From the NCBI GenBank assembly GCA_013397865.1, contig VZTI01003894.1, forward strand, positions 1 through 64,000: a stretch of 64,000 nucleotides of DNA. Direction: 5' to 3'. The stretch comes from Struthidea cinerea. Lineage: Eukaryota; Chordata; Aves; Passeriformes; Corcoracidae. The notes beneath the pieces were generated by a model, which saw nothing but the letters and a program-made list of their open reading frames with translations, had not been told where the DNA came from and searched no databases. The translations under genes and the position numbers were made by a program. Position 1 is the stretch's first letter. Each line of letters starts with the position of its first letter. This document shows, one piece after another, positions 1-11,612 of the stretch.

Positions 1-360
1 GGGATTGTTCAGCCTGAAGAAGGAGATTAGGGGCAACCTAATTGTGGCCTTCCAGTACCTGAAGGGAGCTAACAAGAAAGATGAAGAGAGACTATACAGG
101 AGCATGTAGTGACAGGACAAAGGGGAATGGCTTCAAACTGACAGAGGGTAGGTTTAGATGAGATATTAGGAAGAAATACTTTACTGTGAGGGTGGTGAGG
201 CTCTGGTTGTGAATACCCCATCCCTGGAAGTGTTCAAAGCCAGGCTTGGATGAAGATCTGAGCAAGCTGGTCTAGTAGACAGTTTCCCTGCCCATGACAG
301 GTGTTTTGGAACTAGATGATCTTTAGGTTCTCCAATCCAAGCCTTTCTATGACTCTGTAA
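1..360 (+). mobile_element. CR1 LINE, 3' end (5' end outside window)
   Basis: The stretch follows the avian CR1 3' end in order: the C-terminal coding tail of ORF2 (a 'gcctgaagaaggagattagg' like stretch encoding the Leu-Arg-Gly-rich end), then 'ttccagtacctgaaggg', 'gatattaggaagaaatact', 'ggaagtgttcaaagccagg', and a terminal 'ttctatgactctgtaa' that is a decayed form of the CR1 3' octamer repeat. CR1 inserts by target-primed reverse transcription and is normally 5'-truncated. The remainder lies before base 1, so the real truncation point cannot be seen. It is degenerate and non-coding. Confidence 0.93.
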
Positions 361-1431
361 TGAGTATAATATGACTTGCTTTCAAAGAAATGCTCTTAGC
401 ATTTAAAGTCAGAAAGAAAAATAGAATGCAGGCTTAAAGGGATGAGAGCAATTATACATTGCATTTGTTAATTTATTTGACTTTTTTGACTGCTGCTTTT
501 TATATCCTTTAGGCTAATATTTTTATGCTGCTCTGTATAGTCTAGTTATTACATATTGGAGACTAATAGATCTGGATTTTATGCATTTTAGTACCTTGTT
601 TACATACTGGTGCAATCAAATACATTAAATAATGATTATTATCAATAAAGAAATTGTCACATTCAGTTGCAGTTTTATTGACACTGTTTACTTAGGCATA
701 AGGATCTGATCAAGTGTAGTGTTTCATGTGGCTTACCTAAAGGAAACAAGATTAATTTTCAGATACTTATAAAAACGTGACGCAATATATGAAACAATGG
801 ACACAAAATTGCAGATTCACACCAGTCTTGTTACTTAGTCATACTACTCATTAAGTTTTCTTGACTTTTCCTACACACATTTAAAGGCATTTTTAAAATT
901 TGAAACTAAATATGCACCTTCCAACATTTTTACATTTCTCTTCTTAATGACTATACTTTTTTTTCTCGGATTGACTCAGTAGAAAAAGGAAAAGCTTCTA
1001 AAGTGACATTTTAATGCATTTTGTTATGACTCAGGCAACCTATTACAGCCAACTTCTTTCTTCCCATCCTCCATAAGTGTATTTCAGGTACACTGACCTC
1101 CAAAGAGGAGAGTCTTTGTTTCCCAAATGTCAATCACATTCAGAAATTTGTTCACCTCATAGTAAATTATTCACTGCTACAACTTTCTCTATCTTCTGAA
1201 GACATTAATCATATAAATGCATGACTGTGATTCATATGAAGTTCAAAACTTTGTCACTTTAATAAATGAAGTGGATTACCTGCTTCAGATATGTTCCTTT
1301 CTCAGTAAATGTATATATGTTTTATCCGTTTCTTTAATATTTTAGTGTGCTTTCTGCTATTGTTCACATAGGTGTTTAGAAAAATACACTATTTCAAACA
1401 CCTTAGATTTTATGCTTTTTCCATCACAGAT
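361..1431. other. AT-rich unique sequence, no gene seen
   Basis: AT-rich DNA between the CR1 end and the solo LTR. Short open frames only; no recognisable protein, RNA gene or repeat. The plus-strand frame that starts at 1412 runs into the LTR and is accidental. Confidence 0.6.
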
Positions 1432-1486
1432 ATCAATTGCTGTAATAACTAAGGCACGGACTCAGACCAGCAGGGCATCTGAGATA

Positions 1487-1492
1487 TTTATT
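1487..1492 (-). terminator. LTR polyadenylation signal AATAAA
   Basis: The plus strand reads tttatt, which is AATAAA in LTR orientation, about 50 bp before the LTR 3' terminus at 1438. Confidence 0.7.
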
Positions 1493-1508
1493 CAAAGAAA
1501 CGAGCTGG

Positions 1509-1516
1509 TTTTATAC
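1509..1516 (-). promoter_or_regulatory. LTR TATA box (GTATAAAA)
   Basis: GTATAAAA on the minus strand, just upstream of the LTR poly(A) signal. Its position fits a U3 core promoter with a very short R region. Confidence 0.6.
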
Positions 1517-2177
1517 ACTTCTTCAAGACACACTGTTTCCTTATGTGGTGTTTTTCACGAAGCAACCTATCACACATTGCTGCATCAGCAATACACTTTT
1601 TTAATATCCTTATCTGGGGTGATCACAAGCTGCCCACCCATCTGGCAGCTTCCGGCAGGCTCTTCTCCGCAGGGCTCTGCCCTGTGGCATCTCCTTCCCG
1701 CAAGGTCAGGCAGAGACAAGCTTCTCTGTGCTGCCATGGCATTCTGCAGATGTGTCTCACAGCCTGCAGCTCATTTCCATCCTATCTCTCCCCACAATTC
1801 CCTCTCTCTTGTTTTATACAAACAAGAATCACAAAACAAAGCACTCCCAACATTAGAACATGTTTGACCCGCAGTCTGAACCAAACAAGCTCCATTCATT
1901 CAAGTTCCCTCAGCTTCCCCACAAGCTCACAACAAAGCTGGAGTAACCAAGGCTGGTCAGACCACTCTTGCAGGTACTTGTCGTGGACTGGAATCTGTGG
2001 AAACACAAGCATATCCTTGCCCCCACGTTATCAACAGAAAGGGTCCTTCCCTTTTCCCAAGTACCTGAGCTTTTTCTAAATGAACCTGTGAACATTCTGA
2101 ATGCAATTGAAATCTTATGACTATATAAGTCTTTTTGCAGTCTTTCGTGGGGCGTATATCCCATCTTTGCAATCAAT

Positions 2178-5100
2178 AGTATTTACTTGCAATGCAGCAT
2201 CTCTCAGGAGTTTTTCCCTGTTACGTGTGTCTGTTTTTCAGCACCTTTATAGGTACTCACATTTTTCATAATAATTCCAAAGATTACAGATAATAATCCA
2301 TAAATATTCCAGGGAATGGTCGGCCAACTGGAAGCATAGCTTTGCGACGTTAAAAGCAAGTGACTAATCAGAAAGTCTATGTAAGACACTGAAAAACAGC
2401 AAAAAAGAACTTATGAAGGAAGAGAGAGTAAGAAATCAGAGCTGATCTTAGCTTAGCTCAGCTTAGTTTATCTTCACTTCTCTTACCTTCTCTTAGCTTT
2501 CTTTTTTTTGCATTTAAAATAGGATATACTGCTGAAGCCAGTGATGTGCAGCATTAGCAGTGTGATGTCTTCAGCAATGCAGGGACAATTTTCATAAGCT
2601 TTGGAAACTCTGACAAGGAATAGGAAAGATTGATACAAAAAGAAGGATACCTTGAGAGCAGAGGACTAGATGGAGCTGAAGAGAAAAGTAACGCAAACTT
2701 CCATACATGCATTTGTGCTAAACACACAGTAACAGATGATTTCTCTATCTAGAATATTTAGCAATCTATCTTTCAAATACAAGTGATTCCTTAAACCAGT
2801 TTTTCTAACATTTCTCTAAGGCTTTCCTATGGCCCTGCTCTATAAGACTCCTTTTCATGGGCTTAGCTTTTGCTGCATGATTGGTCTTATTTCAAATGTT
2901 TAAAGTGACATGTACGCTAAATGATATTATTGGTGGTTGGGGTTAATTACTAAAAGAAGTTATTCTGTATATATATTCTGAGCAACTGACTTCTCCTGGA
3001 AATCTACTTACTTGCTACTATGGACAGTAGTAGCAATATCAATGGATCTGGTTTTACATATGTTTCATCTTTGATGCTAATGCATTTGCAAAACAGATAA
3101 CATTATAATATGACTAATTTATTTTAAATTATTTTCATTACTTCCTTAAAAATGAAAGTCAGGAAAGAAAAAATATATCAAAAAACCCCACATGGACACA
3201 TCATTACCTTCCCTCATTTTGTTTTTCAAAATTTTATACTTATTTTTTTACTTCAGAATAGAAGTGCTTTATATATTTATAAATATATATACATATACAA
3301 TGTTTGGAAGCACATATAGAGGAAAGAAATAGCTGGGCAAGGAAGGGACTTCGATAAATGAGCAGTGTGTGAGAGTTTAAAAACGCAGTGAAGATGTTGA
3401 ATTAATCCAAATTTATGGTGATTCTTTTTTCTGTGTTTGATGAATTGCAGACTATTGAAGAAAGTAGGAAAATGCAAAATCTAAGTGGAAATTCTAACAG
3501 GTCATATCATATATTAGCGGCTTTAATCTCGATTGTTTATACTTTCCATTTCAATTTGCTAGGAGTATCCAATAACTGTGTATTATATGTACACTTCTGT
3601 CAAAATTTCATTCAAAAGCTATTTGAACAAATACAAATTATCAGGACTTTGCATGAGAACTTTGAAGACTAAGTAGAAGATGTGTGAAAATAATTAGTAA
3701 GGGAAGAGATAAGTTTGTGGCTGGACAAGAACCAGTGGCCCAGAAAAATCCACTTGTTTGAGAATGCCACGGTTAGGAAAGGTATGTTTGAAAAATCTTG
3801 TCAGTGCTTCCCTCCGACTCCTGCTTAAGAAGAAATTATTGAAGTGAAAGTCTACTTTCCTTTGCATAGTTTAAAACAATTGAAAATATCTTCTGGCTAA
3901 TAATTTGGAGGAAAATAGAAACAAAGATATTGAAATTGGTACTTTGAGGTGTTTAGGGAAATAGAAAATAAAATAAAGTCATTCCTTTACAGCAATTTGA
4001 AGGGGAGCTGTCAAAAAAATTAGTACTGGGGACAGAGATGATGCAGAACCAAACAAATTCATGAGTTTTCAAATTTCTTGGCGAACTGGTAACCCATACA
4101 CTGTTGCAATTTGTCAAAACATTTTGTAGACCTATAATTTACGAAAGTAACTGTGTTGTCAAGTTAGGCCATGAACATTTAAATTTGGGTGAAATCACTC
4201 TTTTCTTAACTAATTCATGAAAAAGAAGAAAAGCTCTTGAACCAATGGAAAAAAAAAAAGCCTTCTGTAACACAGCTGAAGCTTGGATATCTACAGGAAC
4301 ATGGAATTAATTATGAAGAGCCTATTATTGAAAGTTCATATGGAAGACAGAACCTCCTTGAATCTTTCTGGCACAATGACAATTTACAATACATTAAATT
4401 GAATATTTGAAACTTGTGAAACAACATCTTTAAACCAGGAAGTCTTCACTCAAAAAAATTAAAAAACCAAGAAAGATATTACGCAGATATACTGCGGCAT
4501 TGATCTTTTCAAGCACGATAGTTGATGTAACAAAGAAAAAGTAATAAAAGAGGCAACTGGCTTAAATATCTCTGTCACATTTCCTTGTCAAAATGATTGA
4601 TTGACGAACTTCAATATGCTCATTGTCTTCAAGTGGTATCTGGAATTATATTTTGAAATGTGGAAATATACACAAGTATGTCGAAACTGAAATCTATTTG
4701 TAGCAAAGAAACAAGACAAAACCTCAGAACTGTGTGAAAGAGACCTTTCCTGACTTTTCTCAAATTAAATTAACAGTGTTGACATTTCAATTATCATCAC
4801 TGAAACTATGTATGAATTCTTTTAGCTGAAACAAATAGAAAATTTCACACATTCTATAGATGCTTTTCATAACTACTTTTCACGTCTTCTTACAAGTTTA
4901 AGCAGATGCCTCATCAGAGATGTGCTGAGGTTTCGTTCACAATCATAAATGTTAGACACAGTTTTAAAATGGAAGGTCAGAATCTGAATGAAAGAACAGA
5001 ATTGGATTTTTCTGTCTCTTAGCAGCCAGTGAATAGTTTCAAAAAGCCATAAACACAGTTATACCATTTGCACTCTTTTCAAAAGCATCAGCGTCACATA

Positions 5101-8100
5101 TTTAAAGCATCTGGGATATTACCTATTCTTTCATGCTTGAAGTGATTGTATGATTTAAAGTTAAATTTTTGACCCAGTAAGAAAATGAGAGTTCCAAAAA
5201 TTTGTTATTTGCCTTTCTACTGATCTGCAAAATTACCTTAAAAATTAATATTTTATGTTATCCTTTCAGGAACATTAGCATGTAGTTTTTATAAAACAAA
5301 ATTCACCTTCTCAAATTCTACAAGCTTATGTCCTAAAAGGATTGATTTCCATGTGTTTTATTCTTACAAATTTCTGCATAGGAGTAGTCCCCAGACTGAT
5401 CTTATAGTTACTGAGTTTTGCAAAAGGGAAGTACAGAGTTTAGGGCCACTTTGGTGCATCTGGTGGATCCACACTTCTTTGGTGGGCTGTTTGCCATACT
5501 GAGGCAGACTGCTACTGTCAAGCATGGTTCAGAAGGAAAATGAGCTTGAATTTCTCAAAAAATATGTGGAAAAAAGATAGTTCCATGAAATCATTCTAGT
5601 AGTTCATCAGAACTGGTAATTCATCAGCATTTTTCAAAAAAAATAAGCTCCTTGTTTCCATGTCTCTCTTCAGACCTTAAACCTGGCAGTTGCGTGTTCC
5701 CCTGCTATTTCACTATTTCAGCCACCACTTATGAGACTGCACTGGCAAGGAAGCAAGTATTGGTTCCATTTGAGCTAATGCTCCCTAGCTGGATCAGTGC
5801 GTTTTACATAACCTGCAGGTCACATGCAGAGGAGAGCCTGTGTCTGGTGTACCTATGAGAGACAACCCCTATGACTATGACAGAGCTGAGTACTGCTGGC
5901 AGGAATCAACTTCACACGGGATATGGGTTTCTAAATAGATTGACCTGTCAGACACTTTGGTACTTTTTCATAAATGAAACTGTCTGTTACTGGGCAATAA
6001 TAAAAGACTCCTAAATTGGCTTCAGGAAAAAAAATATTAACTGAAAATTGAAATATTCCAGCTGAGAATAATAGACAATATTTAAAGCAATGTAGTTTTG
6101 TTACCAAACAACACCAGATAGCCAGGCATTTGACAAGCCTTTTAAATTATATTACTTTATTATAATGGATAGGTTTTATGATTGATAATGTTTAGATCTG
6201 GAATTTTATTTCAGAGGTTGATATAACAATGCCAGAAAAAGAAAGAAAAGGTTAAGGACTATGAAAAGAACCCATGCTTCCATATCTGTGTATATCTGCA
6301 GTTCTAAAACTGGATTACTTGGAAAGGAAGAAGTGTTAAAACTACTAAAGTATAAAGAGATTCAAGATATTCCCTTGCCCGTACCTTTTAGGAAGATAAT
6401 AGCACTGAAATAGAAGCATCCTATTTTCAGTGAGGAAGCAAATTTCTTGTTTCTCACTAAGTAAAGCACATTCTGCTAGTAAAAATAAACACAAGCATTG
6501 CAGTGGGACTGCAATCTCCAGGGGACTGCAAAACGTCTTTCAAGAACTGTTCCATGTGTATAAGAATTGAAATGCAAATTCTCCATGGATTCTATACAGT
6601 GAGTTGGAATAAGACATTTCATATTTAAAGTAAGTGGGGAAAATGCTCCAATTTCTGTTTATTTTGGGGTTTGTTTGGTTGGTTTGGTCTTTCATTTTTA
6701 TTTCTCATTTATCTATCTCCTCTGTTGTGTTATTGGTTTAGAACAAAATTTCCTTCCAAAATTATAGCCAATGTTAAACTGGCAAGTCTGCTTAAAGAGA
6801 GAGAGGAAAATACATTACTGCTAATTTCTCAAGTTTAGTGGACTGATATCTCTCAGTTTTGGATGACTGGTCAAGCTTATGATGTGTCATTACTTTCTTT
6901 CATGCTTTCTGACCCTCTATCAAAACTGTGCTTTTCCCTACATCCTGACATTACGTCTCCTTAATAGGTAAGGTATATTTCTGTGGCATTGTAGAAGGAT
7001 AAATGAGAAAATTGTAATTTATTTTCTGGCATTATGAAGGGAGTATTCTAAGTTATGACAAGTCTACCAGTTGCAGAAGAATTTGTGCAGGTGCAAGAAA
7101 AATTAGTTCTATGGTCAGTAAGCATTTATATATATATTCCTATTTATTTAGGAAACATATATCAGTATTCTGTGTACTAATTAAGAATCATTTGCCTGTA
7201 TTTCTGGAGTCCTTTTCCTTTGGTTTAATATTACTTATTGTAGGTGTCAGTCCTGCTGAAGACAATGTGCAAACTTTTTAGGATAATGTCTTACCGAAGA
7301 CAGAGGGAAAAGGGAAGTAGATTCAGACTCATAGCTGGATGAATGGGACAGTAGGAGAGGCAGATGCAACTTTTTAGCTTCCCTCTGATCTGACCCCACT
7401 GCCAATATCCTAATCCCTTGATCTATAAAGCCATAACAATTCATCTAACTGTAATAGTGCATCATTCACATGCAGATTAACCTCTTACTGCAGAATCTAA
7501 CACTTTCTTTCTCCATGAACTTCCACCAGTGAAGATATGAGCTGTGATAAACAATATATAAAATGATGCAATGCTCCCAACAAGATATTTTCATTATGGA
7601 ATTGAATAAAAGGCAACATCAAGTGAATGGCATGTGAATAATACTCACACTTTAAATTCAAATAAAATTTTAACTGTTCCTGAAAGGATTTGCTGACATT
7701 TATGAAATGGTAGAAAATATTGGAAAAAATTCTGTTATGGCATTCCAGAAATGCTAAAGGCCACATTCCTTCCTGTCACCAAAAGTACTGAAAACTTGGT
7801 CTTCTTTTTTAAACAGCAACTTAAAAACAAAATTTCTAGAACATGTATTAATTATATTTTAGGTCAAACTATTACCAAGAGCTTTTCTTTCAGTGTCAAA
7901 TGTTAGCTGATATCCTTTGTCGACCTCTTTGCACTTGCATTATTTGCACTTGAAAATAATGTTATTTTTGGATTATTGTCTATAAAACTGTTAGTCTGAG
8001 CTTTTGCTTCTTTCTGGTATACAAGTATATTTAAAGAAAAAATTGTTTTTTAAATGGGCTTGCTTAATAACAGGTATTACATACACCATAATTTTCCTCT

Positions 8101-9150
8101 TAAAATTTGGACTTTTAAAAAATGTGGTTAAAGAGTTTTTTTGTCTGTGCAATATTTTTCATTTTAATTACCCTTAAATACAAAGTATAGTTCCCTAGCC
8201 ACAGGAGCAGGAGCATGCCTCAGTGGTTTTAAGACACCTTTGACTCATTTTGTTGCTCTGTCCTATGATAGTACCATTCTGCCTAGCTTATGTCCAGCGT
8301 GGCCATAGTGGAAGCAGAGAGCTGGGTACTCCTATGAGTTAAATTGCCTTCCTTATATATGGTATTGAATATGAAATGCATAAACTGTAGTAAAACATAG
8401 TTATGTATATATAACTGTAGTATTTTTATAATTCCATTTTTAAGGAAGAAAGAAACAAGAAAACCCAAAGATGTTAAAGAATGTTAGAATTAGCCCCATC
8501 AAAGATTTTCCATGGTTAGACGATAACATAAATTTTTTATGAAACGTATTGATAATTCTCAGAGCTGCTGAAAAGCTGAAAATCTATTGCACTGAAGGAA
8601 CATAACCTGTATTTGCAAAGCAAAAGGGTATTTTTTCATTCAAGAAATATTGGGATTATTATGTAGAATAACATTTTTCTTTTAAACATTGCAGAGCTAA
8701 TATGACTTATTTTTGAACAACTTCAGTACTATTTCCAAACTATTGCTATTTATATGCATTTTAATACAAATTGAAAACTACTGTGTTTCTATTACATTAA
8801 TTCAGCAGCTAAAATAGACTGAATTCTGTCTCTGTTTTGACATTACATTATAAATAGCCCTTAAACTGTAGAGGAACAAATCTAGTCTATTTTAGATCTG
8901 CTTTCAGGATTTTATAGACTTCAGAAAACACTTCTGTCTTTTCCTTCTGCATCATGTCCTAGTCTTTGGAAATCTACCTGTCATCATGGAAGATATATGC
9001 CTTTATTCCTTGATCCTCAAAGATAGATCAAATATCCACCTCTGTACTGTACCTTCCAAAAAGAAACCTTAAGAACATACAACAACGAGGTTGTTAAGGT
9101 CAAGGAAATAATGAAAACATTATTTATCTTATAGTGAGGGCATCACTATA
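2178..9150. other. Long AT-rich unique stretch, no confirmed gene
   Basis: About 7 kb of AT-rich DNA with no repeat family I can name. It contains one exon-like segment on the minus strand (2261-2388, listed separately) and short TA-rich runs such as the one near 7127-7136. The short open frames at 3277-3477, 3415-3672, 5652-5858, 7247-7444, 7497-7766 and 8283-8468 have low-complexity composition, no motif and no usable splice context, so I do not call them genes. Confidence 0.55.
2261..2388 (-). other. Candidate internal exon (unverified), hydrophobic peptide
   Basis: On the minus strand, a long T-rich tract ending in 'gctgtttttcag' precedes base 2388, and 'gtgagtacc' follows base 2261, so both splice signals are near consensus. 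The 128 bp between them is open in one frame: a phase-1 start, then 42 codons, ending in phase 0. The peptide includes ISHLLLTSQSYASSW and then PTIPWNIYGLLSVIFGIIMK, which would be a membrane segment. It keeps several CpG sites in AT-rich surroundings. I do not recognise the protein. T-rich intronic DNA often gives hydrophobic open frames with chance splice sites, so this could be a pseudo-exon. Confidence 0.25.
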
Positions 9151-9375
9151 AGATTATAGAATAAAAGAAACCTAGGTTCATATAGGTTGGAAAAGGTCCT
9201 TATGATCATCGAGCGTAACTGTAAACCCAGAACTGCAAATCCACCACTAAACCATGTCCCTGAGTGCCACTCCTACATGTCCCTTAAATACCTTCAGAGA
9301 AGGTGACTTAGCCACTTCCCTGGACAGCCTGTTCCAGTGCCTGACCAGCCTTCCAATGAAGAAAGACAGGCTCTG

Positions 9376-9935
9376 AGCATCACATCTTCCACAAGGTCTT
9401 CTCTGTTCATAATCAGCAAGTCAGTTAGGTGCTTTCCCTAGTTATCTCCCTCACCAGCTATGCCAGGAAGTTACTTGTCACTCGCTCCAGGAGCCTCCTG
9501 GACTGTTTCGTCATCAGCAGACACCTGGTAAATGGAAATCCCCATAAGAGCAAAGACTAGTGATCATGAGACTTCTTGCAGGTGTTTACAAAATATTTAA
9601 TCTGTCTCTTCATCCTGGTTGAGTGGACTGGAACAGACTGCCATCATTATACATGACTTGTTGGCCTTTACCCTGACTCTTATCCATGAACACTCAATAT
9701 TGTCATTGTCACTAAGCTCTAGAGAGTGAAAAATCTCCCTAACATACAGGGTTACTCCCACCACCCTACTCTTCGCCAATCTCTTCTGAAGAGTTTATAG
9801 TCATCCATTGCACCACTCCAGTTCTGTGTTATTCCCCTATGTTTTCATGATTGCAATTACATCATTGTTTTCCAGCTGCACAATGCTTCCAACTCCTCCT
9901 GTTTGTTGTCCATACTGTTGTGCATTGTTGTGAAT
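9376..9935 (-). pseudogene. CR1 ORF2 endonuclease domain remnant
   Basis: Remnant of the N-terminal endonuclease domain of CR1 ORF2, the enzyme that nicks target DNA to prime reverse transcription. The longest intact stretch is 9597-9779, containing GVTLYVREIF and NQDEETD, which align in order with the conserved CR1 endonuclease segment. Downstream pieces (KQSRRLLERV, then LTDLLIMNREDLVEDV) follow in the expected order but need frame changes or read across stops. The reading then ends at the fusion with the 3' UTR, so no polymerase domain follows. Confidence 0.75.
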
Positions 9936-10249
9936 GCACTTCAGCTGGGTTATTGATCCTGAGACTTTTTTGTGGGGGAGAAGCCCTAATTCCTGTGTGA
10001 CTGTTCTCAGATGCTTCTTTGGTTTCTAATACACCAGCAATACTTGAGTCTTTGATGCCATGTGTATCTCCATCCCCTACCTTCATTGAGACTTCCAGGC
10101 TGCTGTGTGCATTAGTCAGGGGACATTTCAAATGTGTACTCAGCACATTGTGAAGCAGACCAAAGGGCCATAATAGCAGACCTCAAACACTGATGTGAAA
10201 CACTGATCCATTCCCAGGCTTACCTCTAATGAGATTGATTTTATCCCTT

Positions 10250-10719
10250 TCCCCTTCAAATCTAGGTTAAATCTCTTTCCATGAGCCTTGATAGCTCCCG
10301 CACAAAGATCCTTTGTCCCTTTGAGACAGTTGTACCCTGTCTGTCACCAGCAAGTCTGACTCATCAGGATCAAAAAACTCCAAATTTTGCTTGTGATACC
10401 AGTCATGGAGCCAGATACTGATCTACTTGGTGTCTGTGTTTCTTTTAACATCTTTCCCTGCAACTAACAGTTGAGAACACTCCTGTGCTCCTGACCCCTT
10501 GACCAGTTGTTCCAAGGCCCTGAAGCCTCTCTTGGTTATCCTATGACTCCTTAATGCAACTTCATCTCTGCCTACATGAGAAATCAATAATGGATAATAA
10601 TCGAGAAATCAATAAGGGATAATAATCCAAGGCCCTATAAGATTAGGAAGATTTTCTGTCATGTCTTTCAACTGGGCCACAGGGAAGAAGCAGACTTTGC
10701 TAAGAAGTGGGTCCAGTTG
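10250..10719 (-). pseudogene. CR1 ORF1 SGNH-esterase-like remnant
   Basis: Translating the minus strand gives NTDTK, a stop, then ISIWLHDWYHKQNLEFF and, further on, LLVTDRVQLSQRDKG. The order and spacing (W-L-x-x-W, an aromatic F-F-D, then D-x-V-x-L-S-x-x) match the C-terminal block of the SGNH-hydrolase-like ORF1 carried by many CR1 elements. The expected Asp and His of the last block appear as Asp and Gln, so the catalytic pair is broken, and the frame has stops. A 25-bp direct duplication (10578-10602 and 10603-10627) disrupts the upstream part. Confidence 0.6.
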
Positions 10720-11552
10720 TTATGTTTATTTATTTCAAAGGATCTTTTTGTAGTTTCCAGGCTTCCTAAGTGAATGGAATAGGATTTTTCCACTCCTTGT
10801 AATGCCTTCTGCCACTTTAATAGACCTTTACTTCTCATATTCATTGCTTTAACTTTCCTCCTCTATGCTTTGGAATAATTTCCCTTTGATTGATTTACTC
10901 CATCTGCTTGTTTCTTCTATCACATTATCTCCTGATAAAAAACGAACCTGTAGTCTGCTTCTTTTCAACTGAAAATGACTGCTTCAATTGATTTTATAAT
11001 GTGCTTTATACAAACTGAAACAAATAGAGCAGATAAGTAAAAATGTAGACCTCTAAGTACATTGTAGATATTTTAAGAGCTTTCAAACACTCTGTTGCTG
11101 TGTAGTTCACTCTGAATTGTGACCAAAAGGAAAAAAAAATATGGAGAAAGAGCATCTACTTTGATGAAAGCTATTTCTGTTCACTAAGAAGGTCTATGGT
11201 AGTTTCTTCTTCAGCGCCAGGATAATCCTGACAGTGTTGTTAAGAAATTGTACACTCTTCTCCACTTATTTCCATGAACTTAATTGATCAATTTAAGAAA
11301 GAAATGGCCTTTTATGATAAGAGCAAAATAAAAGCCAGTAACTGACTGAAAAGCATGGGTCCAGCTGTCTAAAATCACTTTCAACTAATGGAAACCTGCA
11401 TAGATGGTATGAAATTTACAGCCAATAACAAAAATGGTCACATCACTTTTTAAATTCTTTTAAGGAGGACTGAAGACAAAATGTCTTTATGTAAATTATG
11501 GACACTACAACTTAGAAAAGATGGAGAAAAGAAATGGCAACACTAAGAAATA
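10720..11552. other. AT-rich unique sequence
   Basis: No gene, RNA or named repeat seen. Confidence 0.55.
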
Positions 11553-11612
11553 ATCATAGAATTGCAGAATCATTTAGGTTGGAAAAGACATCAGAGGCCA
11601 TCTTGAATGGAT
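11553..11612 (-). mobile_element. CR1 LINE 3' stub
   Basis: The segment 'tcatagaattgcagaatca' followed by 'ttaggttggaaaagacatc' is the reverse complement of the CR1 3' end: octamer-type repeats followed by the last bases of the UTR. It is truncated to about 60 bp, which is common for CR1. Confidence 0.75.

Larger units (their letters stand above)
1432..2177 (-). mobile_element. Solo LTR of an endogenous retrovirus (ERVK-like), with 6-bp target-site duplication
   Basis: The LTR proper is 1438-2171 (734 bp), read on the minus strand, starting TGCAAAGATGG and ending TTACAGCA. It is flanked by the identical hexamer 'atcaat' at 1432-1437 and 2172-2177, a perfect 6-bp target-site duplication of the kind made by alpha/betaretrovirus-like (class II, ERVK) integrases. 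Reading in element orientation, a TATA box (1509-1516) is followed about 20 bp later by AATAAA (1487-1492), so the poly(A) signal sits in U3 between TATA and the start site, as in avian alpharetroviral LTRs. There is no internal retroviral sequence on either side, so this is a solo LTR left by LTR-LTR recombination. The open frames inside it (for example 1412-1867, 1543-2079, 1910-2176) are accidental. The LTR family name was not determined. Confidence 0.85.
9151..10719 (-). mobile_element. CR1 LINE, 5' half fused to 3' UTR (reverse transcriptase missing)
   Basis: Minus-strand element. In element order, about 10719-10250 carries the decayed C-terminal part of a CR1 ORF1 of the SGNH-esterase type: peptides resembling IWLHDW and LVTDRVQLSQR, where the usual D-G-V-H-L-S block has lost its histidine. 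About 9930-9380 carries the N-terminal part of ORF2, the apurinic-like endonuclease: VTLYVREIFHSLEL, then ECSWIRVRVKAN, then NQDEETD, then LTDLLIMNREDLVEDV. At about 9376 the homology jumps to the CR1 3' UTR, which runs to the 3' end at about 9151. The reverse-transcriptase domain that should lie between is absent. Stops and frameshifts throughout make it non-functional. It could be one internally deleted copy or two CR1 copies placed end to end in the same orientation. Confidence 0.82.

Noticed and set aside
1412..2176. Open frames of 70-178 codons on both strands
   Set aside because: They fall within the solo LTR, and LTRs often contain accidental open frames.
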